Source: Mesostigma viride (Eukaryota > Streptophyta > Mesostigmatophyceae > Mesostigmatales > Mesostigmataceae). Taken from it: DNA of 64,000 nucleotides. This document shows, piece by piece, positions 34,876 to 45,839 of this stretch. Positions within the stretch are counted from its first letter, which is position 1, and every line of letters begins with the position of its first letter. Location of the stretch: assembly GCA_009746045.1 (NCBI GenBank), contig RPFO01000065.1, positions 7,075,210 through 7,139,209 on the forward strand, in the 5' to 3' direction. A model generated the notes under the pieces. That model did not search any database, was not told the origin of the DNA, and was given only the letters and a program-made list of their open reading frames with translations. The position numbers and the translations under genes are program-made.

Positions 34876-35051
34876 AGTGTAACACGAGAAAAATCATGAG
34901 CTTTATTTCATTAAGTCCTGAACGTGAAAAAAAACTCAACACCACTTTGATATGCATTATAGGGTGCACAAAGGTGCAATTAATATAGGGTTGTCATACA
35001 ATATAAAACAGCACATCATTCCATAAACAATGCTGTCATGCCCAAATTAAA

Positions 35052-35994
35052 TCAATAGTCATCTTCTTCAGAACTGCTGTCCGAGGGGTTGCTTGCATCA
35101 ACATCATCTTCTGATGACATAGTGTCATCCCCACTAGTGTCGCAATAGTTCACAGCTTTACGCTGCCTTCCACTGGCCCTCTTTGCCATAGGGACCTCCT
35201 CAATTACAACGGTGGGCTGGCTAGGTCCAGCATCTGTGGGAGCACCACGCTTGCGGCTGCGCCCTCGAGCAGGTGCCTTGCCAGCGCGGCGCACCACGTC
35301 GCCATCACCTAGGTCTGCCGCTGCCACCTTCTTCTTCTTGGACCCCTTCTTCTTGCCTTTCTTCTTGCCACTAGGCGGTGGCGGTGGCATCGGCTCACCC
35401 TCCTCAATCACTTCAAACTGCGGCATGGTGGGGAAATCTGCTGCCACGCTGTGATACACATGGTTACTGAGGGCAGATTGCGCCTGATGTGCCATGCTCC
35501 ATGGCAGTTTGGCAGGGATTACCACCATTTCGGGAGCATAGCATTCATCGACGACATACCCAACTGAGCTCACTGCACCTGGCAACACAAGGCACGACGA
35601 CCTGGGGGCCTGTGCGCTGCTGATGACCACCAACCTCTCGTGGGGCAGGTGAGCGACATGAAGGCGATCAAAAAGCTCCACCTTCAACAACAGCTGCCAT
35701 TCCCAGCCCCCTCGTGGGTACTCTAACCTGGCCTTCAGAATGTGTGTAATGAAACCAAAGTCTACACCGCCCGGGCCATGCACCGCAACTCCCGCATTCT
35801 TGTGCCGCTTTCCCTGGGATTGGTCCGCAGCCTCCGTGCGGTAGTTGAACCCGTGTATCCTGACTTTGTGGAAAGAATCCGCGTAGCGCTTCACGCCCCC
35901 ACACGCCGCTACAATGCCTTGCGGCACAAGCGGCGTCAGGTTTAATGATGCCCATGCAAGCACGTTGAACGTTGTGTCAGCACAGCGATCTCGC
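35052..35994 (-). CDS. CACTA-element protein with a DUF4216-like region
   Basis: The last exon appears to start at 35994, after a pyrimidine-containing acceptor ending in GCAG. The open frame continues upstream to 36140 but is less protein-like there. The block KRYADSFHKVRIHGFNYRTE, then KRHKNAGVAVHGPGGVDFGF, ITHILKARLEYP and WQLLLKVELFD follow the pattern of DUF4216 in plant CACTA proteins (an NSGV-like turn, then a beta-rich F/Y-G...L.Y...LFK.xWF segment). The C-terminus is Lys-rich (GKKKGKKKGSKKKKVAA) and then acidic (DASNPSDSSSEEDDY), typical of a nuclear DNA-associated protein. The upstream exons and the main DDE transposase are missing or too decayed to see. Confidence 0.6.
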
Positions 35995-36430
35995 CTGCAT
36001 TCAAACAAACGCACACCGATAACCCAGCAAAGAGTATTATTATTGCAAGTATTGGTTATTAAAAAAAATAGAACAGATACAACACAGGACGCTTTTACTG
36101 GCGGCAAGATCATGGCACCCGGATGGGTAAAACCAAACAAACTAGATATTAATTACTAGGGCTGGCTTTGTGACAGTAAAACATGATTGCATGGCTAATC
36201 CCAAGGCGCCTTTCAATAGGACTGAATTAAAAAAACCAAAGCAGACGGCGTAAGTAGCATTTGCAAAAAACAAGGCTCACCAGTAGGCCTCGTCGCCATT
36301 CGCAGGGTCGCTGTAATCAGCCTTGGGAAGGGCATCTTCTACCAGCAAATCCCTTGCCGCGTTGTGTCAGCACAGCGATCCCCCCTGCATCCAAACAAAG
36401 GCACACCGATAACCAAGCAAAGAGTATGCA
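35970..36430. repeat. Direct repeat of about 68 bp inside the CACTA element
   Basis: GTTGTGTCAGCACAGCGATC, a short variable stretch, AAACAAA, GCACACCGATAACC and GCAAAGAGTA occur at 35970-36037 and again at 36361-36428. The first copy covers the acceptor of the DUF4216-like exon, so an exon or splice-site duplication is likely. Confidence 0.8.
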
Positions 36431-36464
36431 AATGTGTAGCCTTGTTCATTGAAACTATGGCTGG

Positions 36465-37350
36465 CTTACGCAAAGAGCGACTGTAAGATGACCTATACAG
36501 TGGGGCCGGAAACAGCTTGCTTGATCAGGGCGTGTTTTTCGAGCTTCACTGGCCGGGAGTGTCTAGTGGTGAGAACCATTGCTGCGATCGCTTTCCCACC
36601 ATTTACGAGGAAATACCCGCAAATGAAAAACCACTGAAACGGTCTAGCTAGTCAGTCATTACATTAGCCACATGCCATCATGCATGTTTCCAAACGTCCA
36701 GGAACTGCACACGGTGCAAATGCCATTTGCAGTGCAAAAATCCAGAGGACACGACCTCATTGCTTCATATTTGTATGCAGAAGACTAAAAAAGTAACATG
36801 CATTAATGGCCCGCATGCATAAAGGGCCTGAATTCTGATGCGGGCCCAACGGCAGCACCGCCAAAGCAGATAAGGGCCCGCAGTCTGATGCGGGCCCCAC
36901 GGCACCACCGCCATAGCAGAGCTCGAAGGTCGTGGTGCGCGTGAAACGTACGTATGCCCTTTGTCGGTAGGTGCCGTTGGGGTCAAATTGGGTGCCGCCA
37001 AAATCGGGCCGACGCGTCAATAGACTGAGGCCGTCGATGAGAGCCATCATGCGGCTTGGGGAACTTCAGCTAAGTTAACTTAACGCAAACCACTGGTCGC
37101 CCGCGTCGGGAACCGGCCCAACGGCTCTCCCGCAACAGAAAATTACGCGGCATACTGCATAAGTCGTCGGATTGTTACATTTCGACGGTCAAGATTTCAT
37201 GATGAGGTTTGCGTTCAATTTGCCGCAGTTTGCCGCCCAGAGAAAGTAGTTGTTGGACTCGTTGCCCACGATGAAACACAATCAAGCAAGCCGTTTCCGG
37301 CCCCACCGTGTAGGTCATGTAGTCGCTCTTCACGTCAGCCAGCCGTAATT
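36465..37350. repeat. Short inverted repeat with a coding-like segment in the CACTA element
   Basis: 36468-36525 (plus) and 37285-37345 (minus) both encode a peptide like AKSDxxMTYTVGPETACLI. The minus-strand version continues as VFHRGQRVQQLLSLGGKLRQ and IERKPHHEILTVEM. This suggests a transposase-associated exon duplicated in inverted orientation. Function unknown. Confidence 0.55.
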
Positions 37351-37859
37351 TCAATGCACAAGGCTACACATTTCCATCTCCATTCATATTCATAATCCTG
37401 CACGACTCGAAAACGCGGACAAGATAACGGCAGGCTCGAGCTACCATGGTCCGGATTCTCCCGATTTCTGGCCTGCGCTGGTTGTCTCCTTGATATTGGC
37501 AACTCTCTCCGGTAAGAGATTTTCCGCAGTTTGGCTGTTTCGAAACGTTAATTAAGTGAGATGCCTTCGGATCAGGAGACTCACACAGCCGCGAAATCAT
37601 GCCAAAGGTCATATGTTCGATCCCTTGCTGGTAGCTTCTGAGCTTTCTTATTTTCTGTGTTCCGCGGAATCTCAGATTTGGGCCGCTAGCGTTTTCACGT
37701 TTGTTGCTTTCTGATCCGACGACAACGTTGTGCCTTGCTCGTGTGACATCTGGCGCATGGTGTGATTCATGTGTATGGTGCTGCCTTGCCACATGGGGCT
37801 GCTTTGCCATAAGAGTGAGTGTTGGGTTCTACACATTTGCTGCATGGACCGTTAGGTGC

Positions 37860-38460
37860 TGGTGAGCTCTTCCTTGTAGAATGGTGATGTCTATGTCAAG
37901 GATCTGATGTCTTTTTTGTCTCTTGCACTGCTTTCATTTTAGGGGGAATTATAGGTGTCATTATTTTGGCATTTGAAGGTATAGATGTTTATCTGCAAGG
38001 GCCTGTTTTTTTTCCCCCGGCCTCTTGCATGCATGGATGTGTAGAATTGTATGTTGATGGAATTATGATTTGCCATACACATTTGCTGCATGGATTTTTA
38101 GGTGGTGCTGAGCTCAAGATCCTTGTAGAACGCTTACATCTATGTCAAGGATCTGATTTCTTTTCCTCTTGCGTATATTGTGTCGGTTTGCTTTATTTCT
38201 TGCAGGGACCACGAGAGTAAAATGCAAGCGGTTCCACTTTCAAGTCAGCATGTGACGCCCTGTCGACCGGCCCGCTTTTTAGCTAGCTACCATATAGTAT
38301 TTGATGATAGGCATTGAATGCGAAAGATGTCATAACGCCATAACAGACTGTGTTGAACAGGCATTGAATGCCGAAGATGTCATAACGCCATAACAGACTG
38401 TGTTGAAAAGGCATATTTGAATGCCGAAGATGTACATAACGCCATAACAGTGTTGAATAG
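37860..38460. repeat. Direct and tandem repeats near the CACTA right end
   Basis: A 75-bp phrase (GAGCTC..CTTGTAGAA..ATGTCTATGTCAAGGATCTGAT) occurs near 37863 and again near 38108. A unit of about 50 bp (GCATTGAATGCCGAAGATGT, CATAACGCCATAACAG) is repeated three times at 38310-38460. Confidence 0.75.
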
Positions 38461-38614
38461 TTGAATCAACGGGTTCTTGCAGCTGTAAACATTAAAATTA
38501 TTCAAACATTTAATGAAAAAATCATTATTGTTCGTGCTGTTTTGAACAGCGGTTGTTACTGGCACTGCATGCATGTGTCTGCTGCCAGCATATTGCATTA
38601 TGGGTGTGTTTTTC

Positions 38615-38955
38615 AGCGCTGTGTTTTCTCACTTTTCTCACTTTTCTCACGTCCTGTTTTTCTCACTTTTCTCACTTTTCTCACGTCCTGATTTTCTCAC
38701 TTTTCTCACGTTTCACACCTCCCGTTTTTCTCACTTATCTCATGTCCTGTTTTTTGAGATTTTTCTCACGTTTTTCCCCTTTTTTCACCTTTTTGGGGCA
38801 ATCTCACCCGGGTGAGAAACGTGTTTTCTCACCCATTCTCACCCCATTCTCACCCTTTTTTCTCACCTTTCTCACCCATTCTCACCCATTTCTCACCCTT
38901 TTTCTCACCTTTCTCACCCTTTTTCTCACAATTTCTCACCCATTCTCAAAGCCGA
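38615..38955. repeat. Right subterminal TTTCTCAC repeat array of the CACTA element
   Basis: About thirty TTTCTCAC or ATTCTCACCC motifs, the inverse of the left array. Confidence 0.85.
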
Positions 38956-38966
38956 GTTCCTAGTGT

Positions 38967-40314
38967 ATACCCCGGAATGGGCGTGTCACGCGACTCCGGC
39001 GTCGCGTGCACCACAGAAGGAGCCCTGTCCCGATCACCCTGGGACAACTCCCTGAGGGAATCGGCAGCGCGGGTGGCGCGAGGATCCTGACCGGTGGACC
39101 GAACAACCGCGGCCAAAGACCGCGAGGCCGAAGGAGGAGGGACCGGAGCAGGGGCTGACGCAGGGGCAGGAGCCGACACCGACGCAGGGGGCACTGGTAA
39201 AACAGGAGGTCGCGCCGGACCTGAAGCCAGAGAGGGCCGTGACGGACCCACCAACGACGCAGGCGCGCCGGTCTCCGTTGCCGGTGCACCCTCAGGCCAC
39301 ATGTTGAAAATGGGGCCCGTAGGGACAGGCAGTCCTGCATAAGATTGACTACCATCCAGGCCCCAGTCAGGAACCGGAATCCTCTGCGGAGGACCACCCT
39401 CCCAAAGTCTGGGAAGCCCGCTAGTATCGCCAAAGAAACCCCGCGACGTCTGCGCCTGAGCGGGAGGAGGCTCGGAAGCAGCGACGGAGGGCGAGCTAAC
39501 AGGGGCAGGAGACTCCCGCGTAGGCGCAGGTAGAGCGGTAACAGGCGCAGAGGCAGCAGGAGTCGCAGGAGCCGCCGGAACCACAGCGACCGCGGGCGCA
39601 GGCGGGGGCGCGGGCGAAGCCGTAGTCGCCGGGGCGACAGAAGGGGTAGGGGGCGCGGATCCAGCCGGCGTGGCCGGGACCTGCGCCTGGGCCGCAAGGA
39701 AGGCCCCAAACGCCGTGGTCAAAGACTGGATCTGAGCCTGCATAGCCGAGACCGTCGCCGAAAGAGGATCAGGCAAACCCGAAGGGGTAGGCTCCACTGC
39801 GACATCCCGGGTCGACCGAGGGGACGACGGGACCGGAGAGGGAGGGACAGACACCGAGGAGGCGGACGCAGCGCTCGAGGCAGAATAATCTGGAGTATAA
39901 TGTACCTCGGCTGGGGCGCCCGAAGGGGTAGGACCACTAACCGCTAGTCCCGCCGACTGATCAGCTATCTCCATGAACTCTACGGCCCGTAAAAGGTCGC
40001 AGGGGTTCTCGTCTACCTCAGCATCACCCTCAGCTGGAAGCCACGGGAACACCTCCCGTAGGCAGGTACGGCCCACAGGAGTGGAGAGGTAGGAGAACAC
40101 ACGGCAACACCGGAGAACCGCATCTATCTGCCGGGCAAGGCGGGACAGCTGGAACCACACCCCAACAAACAGTGTCCGGCATCATCGAAACCGTGCAGGA
40201 CAAGCTGGTGCGGCTCATCAGGGGAAGGACCATACCACGTGACCCCGAAGAGGGCCGCCCTGACTAAGCTCGCATGTTGGGCCTGAAGGGCCGGCTGCAC
40301 AACGCCACCCCGGA
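38967..40314 (-). pseudogene. gag-like gene copy A, N-terminal part (right of the CACTA insertion)
   Basis: Minus-strand sequence nearly identical to 42026-43378. It encodes the Pro/Ala/Ser-rich middle (VSAMQAQIQSLTTAFGAFLA, GAFLAAQAQVPATPAGSAPP) and RSTGQDPRATRAADSLRELS. It is broken twice. Near 40135 copy A has CTGCCGGGCAAGG where copy B has CTGCCCCAAGG, a 2-bp length change that shifts the frame. At about 40314 it stops at an inverted-duplication breakpoint before the N-terminal 50 or so codons. With 33700-34560 it made one gene before the CACTA insertion. Confidence 0.75.
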
Positions 40315-40315
40315 A

Positions 40316-41621
40316 AAATAAAATTTCTATACCGCTTAGCCATATAGCGACTAGGTCAGGAAAGTCTTATGAAAACGTAGTCCCCCTAGGACCTCCCCTT
40401 CTCTTCGGCAAGGCGGTAGGAGATCTCTTTAAACCTGTTCTGGATACTTCTGTAGCGATGCCTACCTCTGATCTTGAACGCCTTATTAGTAGATTTACGG
40501 CCACTGAGCCGGAAGCATTAGCTGCCATTGCTGCACATCCCCAACAATTAGGCAAGCACCCTTGTAAATTTGTAGGTGGGTTTTTATATGTGCAGATAGC
40601 AGATTCTCCCCCTCAATGGCGCCTGTATGTCCCTCCTATCTGTCGCTCCTCCTTGCTCTTTGAGTTGCAGGACTTAGCTGCTCACCAGGGTGGTAAACGG
40701 CCGTCATGACAGAGCCTACCCCTCCGGCTGAGAGCCCGCTGCCGTCCCTGCCCCTACCGGACCCTGAGCTGTATTTCGAGGCCCTTCCGGGCCGTTGGGT
40801 GTCGCGATCATGTTACCGGGGTGGCGTTGTGCAGCCGGCCCTTCAGGCCCAACATGCGAGCTTAGTCAGGGCGGCCCTCTTCGGGGTCACGTGGTATGGT
40901 CCTTCCCCTGATGAGCCGCACCAGCTTGTCCTGCACGGTTTCGATGATGCCGGACACTGTTTGTTGGGGTGTGGTTCCAGCTGTCCCGCCTTGGGGCAGA
41001 TAGATGCGGTTCTCCGGTGTTGCCGTGTGTTCTCCTACCTCTCCACTCCTGTGGGCCGTACCTGCCTACGGGAGGTGTTCCCGTGGCTTCCAGCTGAGGG
41101 TGATGCTGAGGTAGACGAGAACCCCTGCGACCTTTTACGGGCCGTAGAGTTCATGGAGATAGCTGATCAGTCGGCGGGACTAGCGGTTAGTGGTCCTACC
41201 CCTTCGGGCGCCCCAGCCGAGGTACATTATACTCCAGATTATTCTGCCTCGAGCGCTGCGTCCGCCTCCTCGGTGTCTGTCCCTCCCTCTCCGGTCCCGT
41301 CGTCCCCTCGGTCGACCCGGGATGTCGCAGTGGAGCCTACCCCTTCGGGTTTGCCTGATCCTCTTTCGGCGACGGTCTCGGCTATGCAGGCTCAGATCCA
41401 GTCTTTGACCACGGCGTTTGGGGCCTTCCTTGCGGCCCAGGCGCAGGTCCCGGCCACGCCGGCTGGATCCGCGCCCCCTACCCCTTCTGTCGCCCCGGCG
41501 ACTACGGCTTCGCCCGCGCCCCCGCCTGCGCCCGCGGTCGCTGTGGTTCCGGCGGCTCCTGCGACTCCTGCTGCCTCTGCGCCTGTTACCGCTCTACCTG
41601 CGCCTACGCGGGAGTCTAGAC
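40316..41621 (+). repeat. Inverted arm: integrase-finger fragment and gag-like 5' part
   Basis: This plus-strand segment is the reverse complement of 42563-43868. It carries the same two ORFs head to tail, overlapping by ATGA: 40458-40709 (H2C2 finger-like fragment) and the gag-like ORF from 40706. The gag-like frame breaks off at APTRES, at a junction where GCGGGAGTCT is shared with the neighbouring segment. Downstream of 41621 the reading frame continues only through antisense sequence to 41761. It is therefore a truncated, inverted duplicate. Confidence 0.85.
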
Positions 41622-43479
41622 CCTGGCCCGGGATAGGCGCCGGGCGGCGGGCATCCCACTCAAGGATGGGCTGGAGGACCGTAGTGTACGCCGCACCCGG
41701 CACCGCAGGAAACTCTACTGTAAGGGCATCCGAAGCCATAATGCCCAGAGGGGGAGGGTAAGCCCACTGAAACCCACCGTAGGTGTCCAAGTCGTTGTGG
41801 CGCCTCGCCCAGCGATACAGGACGCGCCGGACCAGGATCTCACCCTCGAACACCGGATCAGCTAAAATAACCATGTCGAACGGAGGCCGATCAGTCTCAA
41901 TGGGTAGGCCACGATCCCGGGGCGCCCGACACACCTGGGAGAACCCATAGGACATGGGAGAGATGGCAAGCTCGGCAGAGGCGCGCGGCAGGTCACACTG
42001 TCGGCAGGCGAGTGCGGACATACCATACCCCGGAATGGGCGTGTCACGCGACTCCGGCGTCGCGTGCACCACAGAAGGAGCCCTGTCCCGATCACCCTGG
42101 GACAACTCCCTGAGGGAATCGGCAGCGCGGGTGGCGCGAGGATCCTGACCGGTGGACCGAACAACCGCGGCCAAAGACCGCGAGGCCGAAGGAGGAGGGA
42201 CCGGAGCAGGGGCTGACGCAGGGGCAGGAGCCGACACCGACGCAGGGGGCACTGGTAAAACAGGAGGTCGCGCCGGACCTGAAGCCAGAGAGGGCCGTGA
42301 CGGACCCACCAACGACGCAGGCGCGCCGGTCTCCGTTGCCGGTGCACCCTCAGGCCACATGTTGAAAATGGGGCCCGTAGGGACAGGCAGTCCTGCATAA
42401 GATTGACTACCATCCAGGCCCCAGTCAGGAACCGGAATCCTCTGCGGAGGACCACCCTCCCAAAGTCTGGGAAGCCCGCTAGTATCGCCAAAGAAACCCC
42501 GCGACGTCTGCGCCTGAGCGGGAGGAGGCTCGGAAGCAGCGACGGAGGGCGAGCTAACAGGGGCAGGAGACTCCCGCGTAGGCGCAGGTAGAGCGGTAAC
42601 AGGCGCAGAGGCAGCAGGAGTCGCAGGAGCCGCCGGAACCACAGCGACCGCGGGCGCAGGCGGGGGCGCGGGCGAAGCCGTAGTCGCCGGGGCGACAGAA
42701 GGGGTAGGGGGCGCGGATCCAGCCGGCGTGGCCGGGACCTGCGCCTGGGCCGCAAGGAAGGCCCCAAACGCCGTGGTCAAAGACTGGATCTGAGCCTGCA
42801 TAGCCGAGACCGTCGCCGAAAGAGGATCAGGCAAACCCGAAGGGGTAGGCTCCACTGCGACATCCCGGGTCGACCGAGGGGACGACGGGACCGGAGAGGG
42901 AGGGACAGACACCGAGGAGGCGGACGCAGCGCTCGAGGCAGAATAATCTGGAGTATAATGTACCTCGGCTGGGGCGCCCGAAGGGGTAGGACCACTAACC
43001 GCTAGTCCCGCCGACTGATCAGCTATCTCCATGAACTCTACGGCCCGTAAAAGGTCGCAGGGGTTCTCGTCTACCTCAGCATCACCCTCAGCTGGAAGCC
43101 ACGGGAACACCTCCCGTAGGCAGGTACGGCCCACAGGAGTGGAGAGGTAGGAGAACACACGGCAACACCGGAGAACCGCATCTATCTGCCCCAAGGCGGG
43201 ACAGCTGGAACCACACCCCAACAAACAGTGTCCGGCATCATCGAAACCGTGCAGGACAAGCTGGTGCGGCTCATCAGGGGAAGGACCATACCACGTGACC
43301 CCGAAGAGGGCCGCCCTGACTAAGCTCGCATGTTGGGCCTGAAGGGCCGGCTGCACAACGCCACCCCGGTAACATGATCGCGACACCCAACGGCCCGGAA
43401 GGGCCTCGAAATACAGCTCAGGGTCCGGTAGGGGCAGGGACGGCAGCGGGCTCTCAGCCGGAGGGGTAGGCTCTGTCAT
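41622..43479 (-). CDS. gag-like protein, copy B, lacking its natural C-terminus
   Basis: Starts at MTEPTPPAESPLPSLPLPDP (43479), overlapping the upstream ORF by ATGA. About 310 residues are ordered-looking near the start (ELYFEALPGRWVSRSCYRGG, CLLGCGSSCPALG) and then Pro/Ala/Ser rich with a short helical stretch, VSAMQAQIQSLTTAFGAFLA. The C-terminal part (GMSALACRQCDLPRASAELA to GQGLDSR) is uninterrupted here but split by the CACTA element in copy A. At 41621 the frame enters the inverted arm and reads 77 foreign residues to 41392, so the true C-terminus (seen at 33700-34150) is lost. The gag assignment rests on its linkage to Ty3/Gypsy pol. No zinc knuckle or capsid major-homology block was recognised. 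Confidence 0.55.
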
Positions 43480-43868
43480 GACGGCCGTTTACCACCCTGG
43501 TGAGCAGCTAAGTCCTGCAACTCAAAGAGCAAGGAGGAGCGACAGATAGGAGGGACATACAGGCGCCATTGAGGGGGAGAATCTGCTATCTGCACATATA
43601 AAAACCCACCTACAAATTTACAAGGGTGCTTGCCTAATTGTTGGGGATGTGCAGCAATGGCAGCTAATGCTTCCGGCTCAGTGGCCGTAAATCTACTAAT
43701 AAGGCGTTCAAGATCAGAGGTAGGCATCGCTACAGAAGTATCCAGAACAGGTTTAAAGAGATCTCCTACCGCCTTGCCGAAGAGAAGGGGAGGTCCTAGG
43801 GGGACTACGTTTTCATAAGACTTTCCTGACCTAGTCGCTATATGGCTAAGCGGTATAGAAATTTTATT
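43476..43868 (-). pseudogene. Integrase N-terminal H2C2-like fragment
   Basis: The frame runs from near 43868 (SIPLSHIATRSGKSYENVV) through MPTSDLERLISRFTATEPEA to GGFLYVQIADSPPQWRLYVP, PICRSSLLFELQDLAAHQGG and a stop. The LYV...R.YVPPxxRxxLLxELxDxxAHxGGKR pattern is the zinc-binding entry to Ty3/Gypsy integrases, where H..H and C..C normally follow. Here the ORF ends at GGKRPS, without the C..C pair and without the DDE core, and overlaps the next ORF. So the integrase is truncated, and the truncation is present in both the direct and inverted copies. Confidence 0.55.
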
Positions 43869-45744
43869 TTTCCCCTCCCCCCCACCGAGGCCACAGGAAG
43901 GGCCTCACACGGGAGAGAGAGTCCTACGTGAGAAAGGAGATCAGGCATGCGAACAGCTGTATGAAAGAGGTAGGCATAGGAATCATCATCAGGTAGTTCA
44001 CCATAAGGGGTTACACCCATAGTAGTAGGAACTAGAGTAATATTGAGAACATCAAGGTCCTCGAAGAAGGAATAGTCTGCACGACGAGAGAGTGCATCTG
44101 GTACTATGTTATCTACACCCTTGACATACTGAAGTTTAAAAGGGGAAAACTGTGCTAAAAATTCCATCCAGCGCGCTTGCCGAGGGTAAGGTTGGGTTGG
44201 GAGAGAAGATGGGTAAGGGGACGATGATCCGTTTGGATAACTAACCTATAAGGATCTAGCTCACAGGGTTCATTCAGGCAGACATCAAATTGAGCACCTT
44301 TAAGGAAGTGCTGCCACGCGTGGCAACAATACACCACCGCTAAGAGTTCCTGCTGGTGGACGGGATAGTTACGCTCCGCAGGGAGCATTGTCCTAGAGAT
44401 ATATTCAATTGGCTGTAAGCCCTGACCCTGATCCTGGAGAAGGACACCACCTATAGCTACTTTACTAGCATCTGTAGCCACAACAAAGGGTTTAGTAGTA
44501 TCCGGTAGGATGAGTACAGGAGGGGAAAGGAGTAGGGATTTTAGGCACTGAAAAGCAGACTGACACTCACTACTCCAAACAAAGGGGATATCCTTCTTTA
44601 ATAAATGATTAATAGGGGCTGCTATAGTGGCGAAACGCGGGATAAAACGCCTATAGTAAGAAGCAATTCCTAGGAAACTACGTACACCTTTAACGTCGGT
44701 AGGAGTAGGCCATTCCTGAATTGACTTAGTTTTATCCGGGTCGGTAGCGACCCCGGCATCTGACAGAACGTGCCCTAAAAATGGGACACTCCTACCCGAA
44801 CGCACTTTAGCACGGCGCGCCCACAAAGAATTTTCAGCCATTATTTCTAATACTTTCTTTAAATCACGTAGGTGCGTTTCAAAATCAGGAGAGTAAATAA
44901 GAATATCATCTAAGTAAGCTTGAGCACAAGAACGGTCATGCTCAGATAAAGAAACAGAGGAGAAGGAGGGATCCTTTAGATCAGAGGACACCTGAGGAAG
45001 ATGAGAATTTCCCATAACAGGTCTAAGCACTTCATTCATTAACATTTGAAAAGAGGCAGGCGAGTTACAGAGTCCCATAGCCGCTACTCTAAACTGGTAA
45101 TGACCAAAAGGGGTAGCAAAGGCGGTTTTATGGCAATCCTCAGGAGCTATCCGCAACTGCCAAAAACCATCCGCACAATCCAGTACTGTGAAACAAGTGG
45201 AACCCTTAACCTTATTAAATATATCGTCAATACGAGGTAGAGGGTATTTAGATTTCACAGTAATATCATTCAACTTCCTATAATCAGTAACTAGGCGAAA
45301 CTTGCCATTTGGCTTAGGAACTAACAGGACACCAGCTGAGTAGGGGGAGTTACTAGGCTCTATCAATCCTGCTTCTAATAATGACACTAAAATCTGTTTT
45401 AGTTCCTTTAACTCGGTAGGGCCCATTCTATACATCGGAGAGTGCGTAGGAACTGCACCGTCCTTGATAACTACACGGTGTAAAACAGAACGAGGAGGAG
45501 GATAAGAAGGAGTCTTTTCTTCAAATACTTTTGAGGAATCTATCACAGCCATGTATCTTACTATTTCATTTTCAGTAAATCCTACTCCTATTGTATCCAC
45601 TGTATTTACATCTATATCCACACTATTGTTAGTGCTAGGTATCTGTTGTACTTCTAACTGAAGGAACATACATAATAGGTATCCATTTTGCTTTAATTCA
45701 GAACGTAATTCGTCATTTGACATTATTACTTCAGGTATAGGTCT
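43865..45744 (-). pseudogene. Ty3/Gypsy pol: reverse transcriptase and RNase H, frameshifted
   Basis: The minus-strand frame (about 530 codons) contains the RT leader HRVVIKDGAVPTHSPMYRMG, LVPKPNGKFRLVTDYRKLND, FTVLDCADGFWQLRIAPED and FRVAAMGLCNSPASFQMLMN. It then shows AQAYLDDILIYS (catalytic YLDD), FLGHVLSDAGVATDPDKTKS, RSFLGIASYYRRFI, RNase H PFVVATDASKVAIGGVLLQD and ELLAVVYCCHAWQHFL. A frameshift near 44168 separates LLSQPNLTLGKR from ARWMEFLAQFSPFKLQYVKG and NIVPDALSRRADY, the end of RNase H. The 5' piece lies at 54116-54260, cut off by the 8.4 kb element. Protease and the integrase core were not found. Codon use is A/T-richer than in the gag-like ORF next to it. Confidence 0.9.
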
Positions 45745-45839
45745 TACCCTACCAGCCATTAAGAATGTACTCCAGCACGCAAAATGTACTTCGTACCGAA
45801 GTTTGTCTTTTTATGCTGAAAATTGTCATGCATGATGTT

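Larger units (their letters stand above)
34561..38966. mobile_element. CACTA (EnSpm) element inserted in gag copy A, 4.4 kb
   Basis: The ends read CACTAGGAACTC (left) and GAGTTCCTAGTG (right), followed by arrays of TGAGAAA motifs inward. The uninterrupted site survives at 42017-42030 (GACATACCATACCCCGG). Comparison gives either a 2-bp AT duplication with ACACTA termini or a 3-bp ATA duplication with one extra T. The cargo includes a minus-strand gene with a CACTA-typical domain (35052-35994). No complete transposase was recognised, so it is probably internally deleted. Confidence 0.85.
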
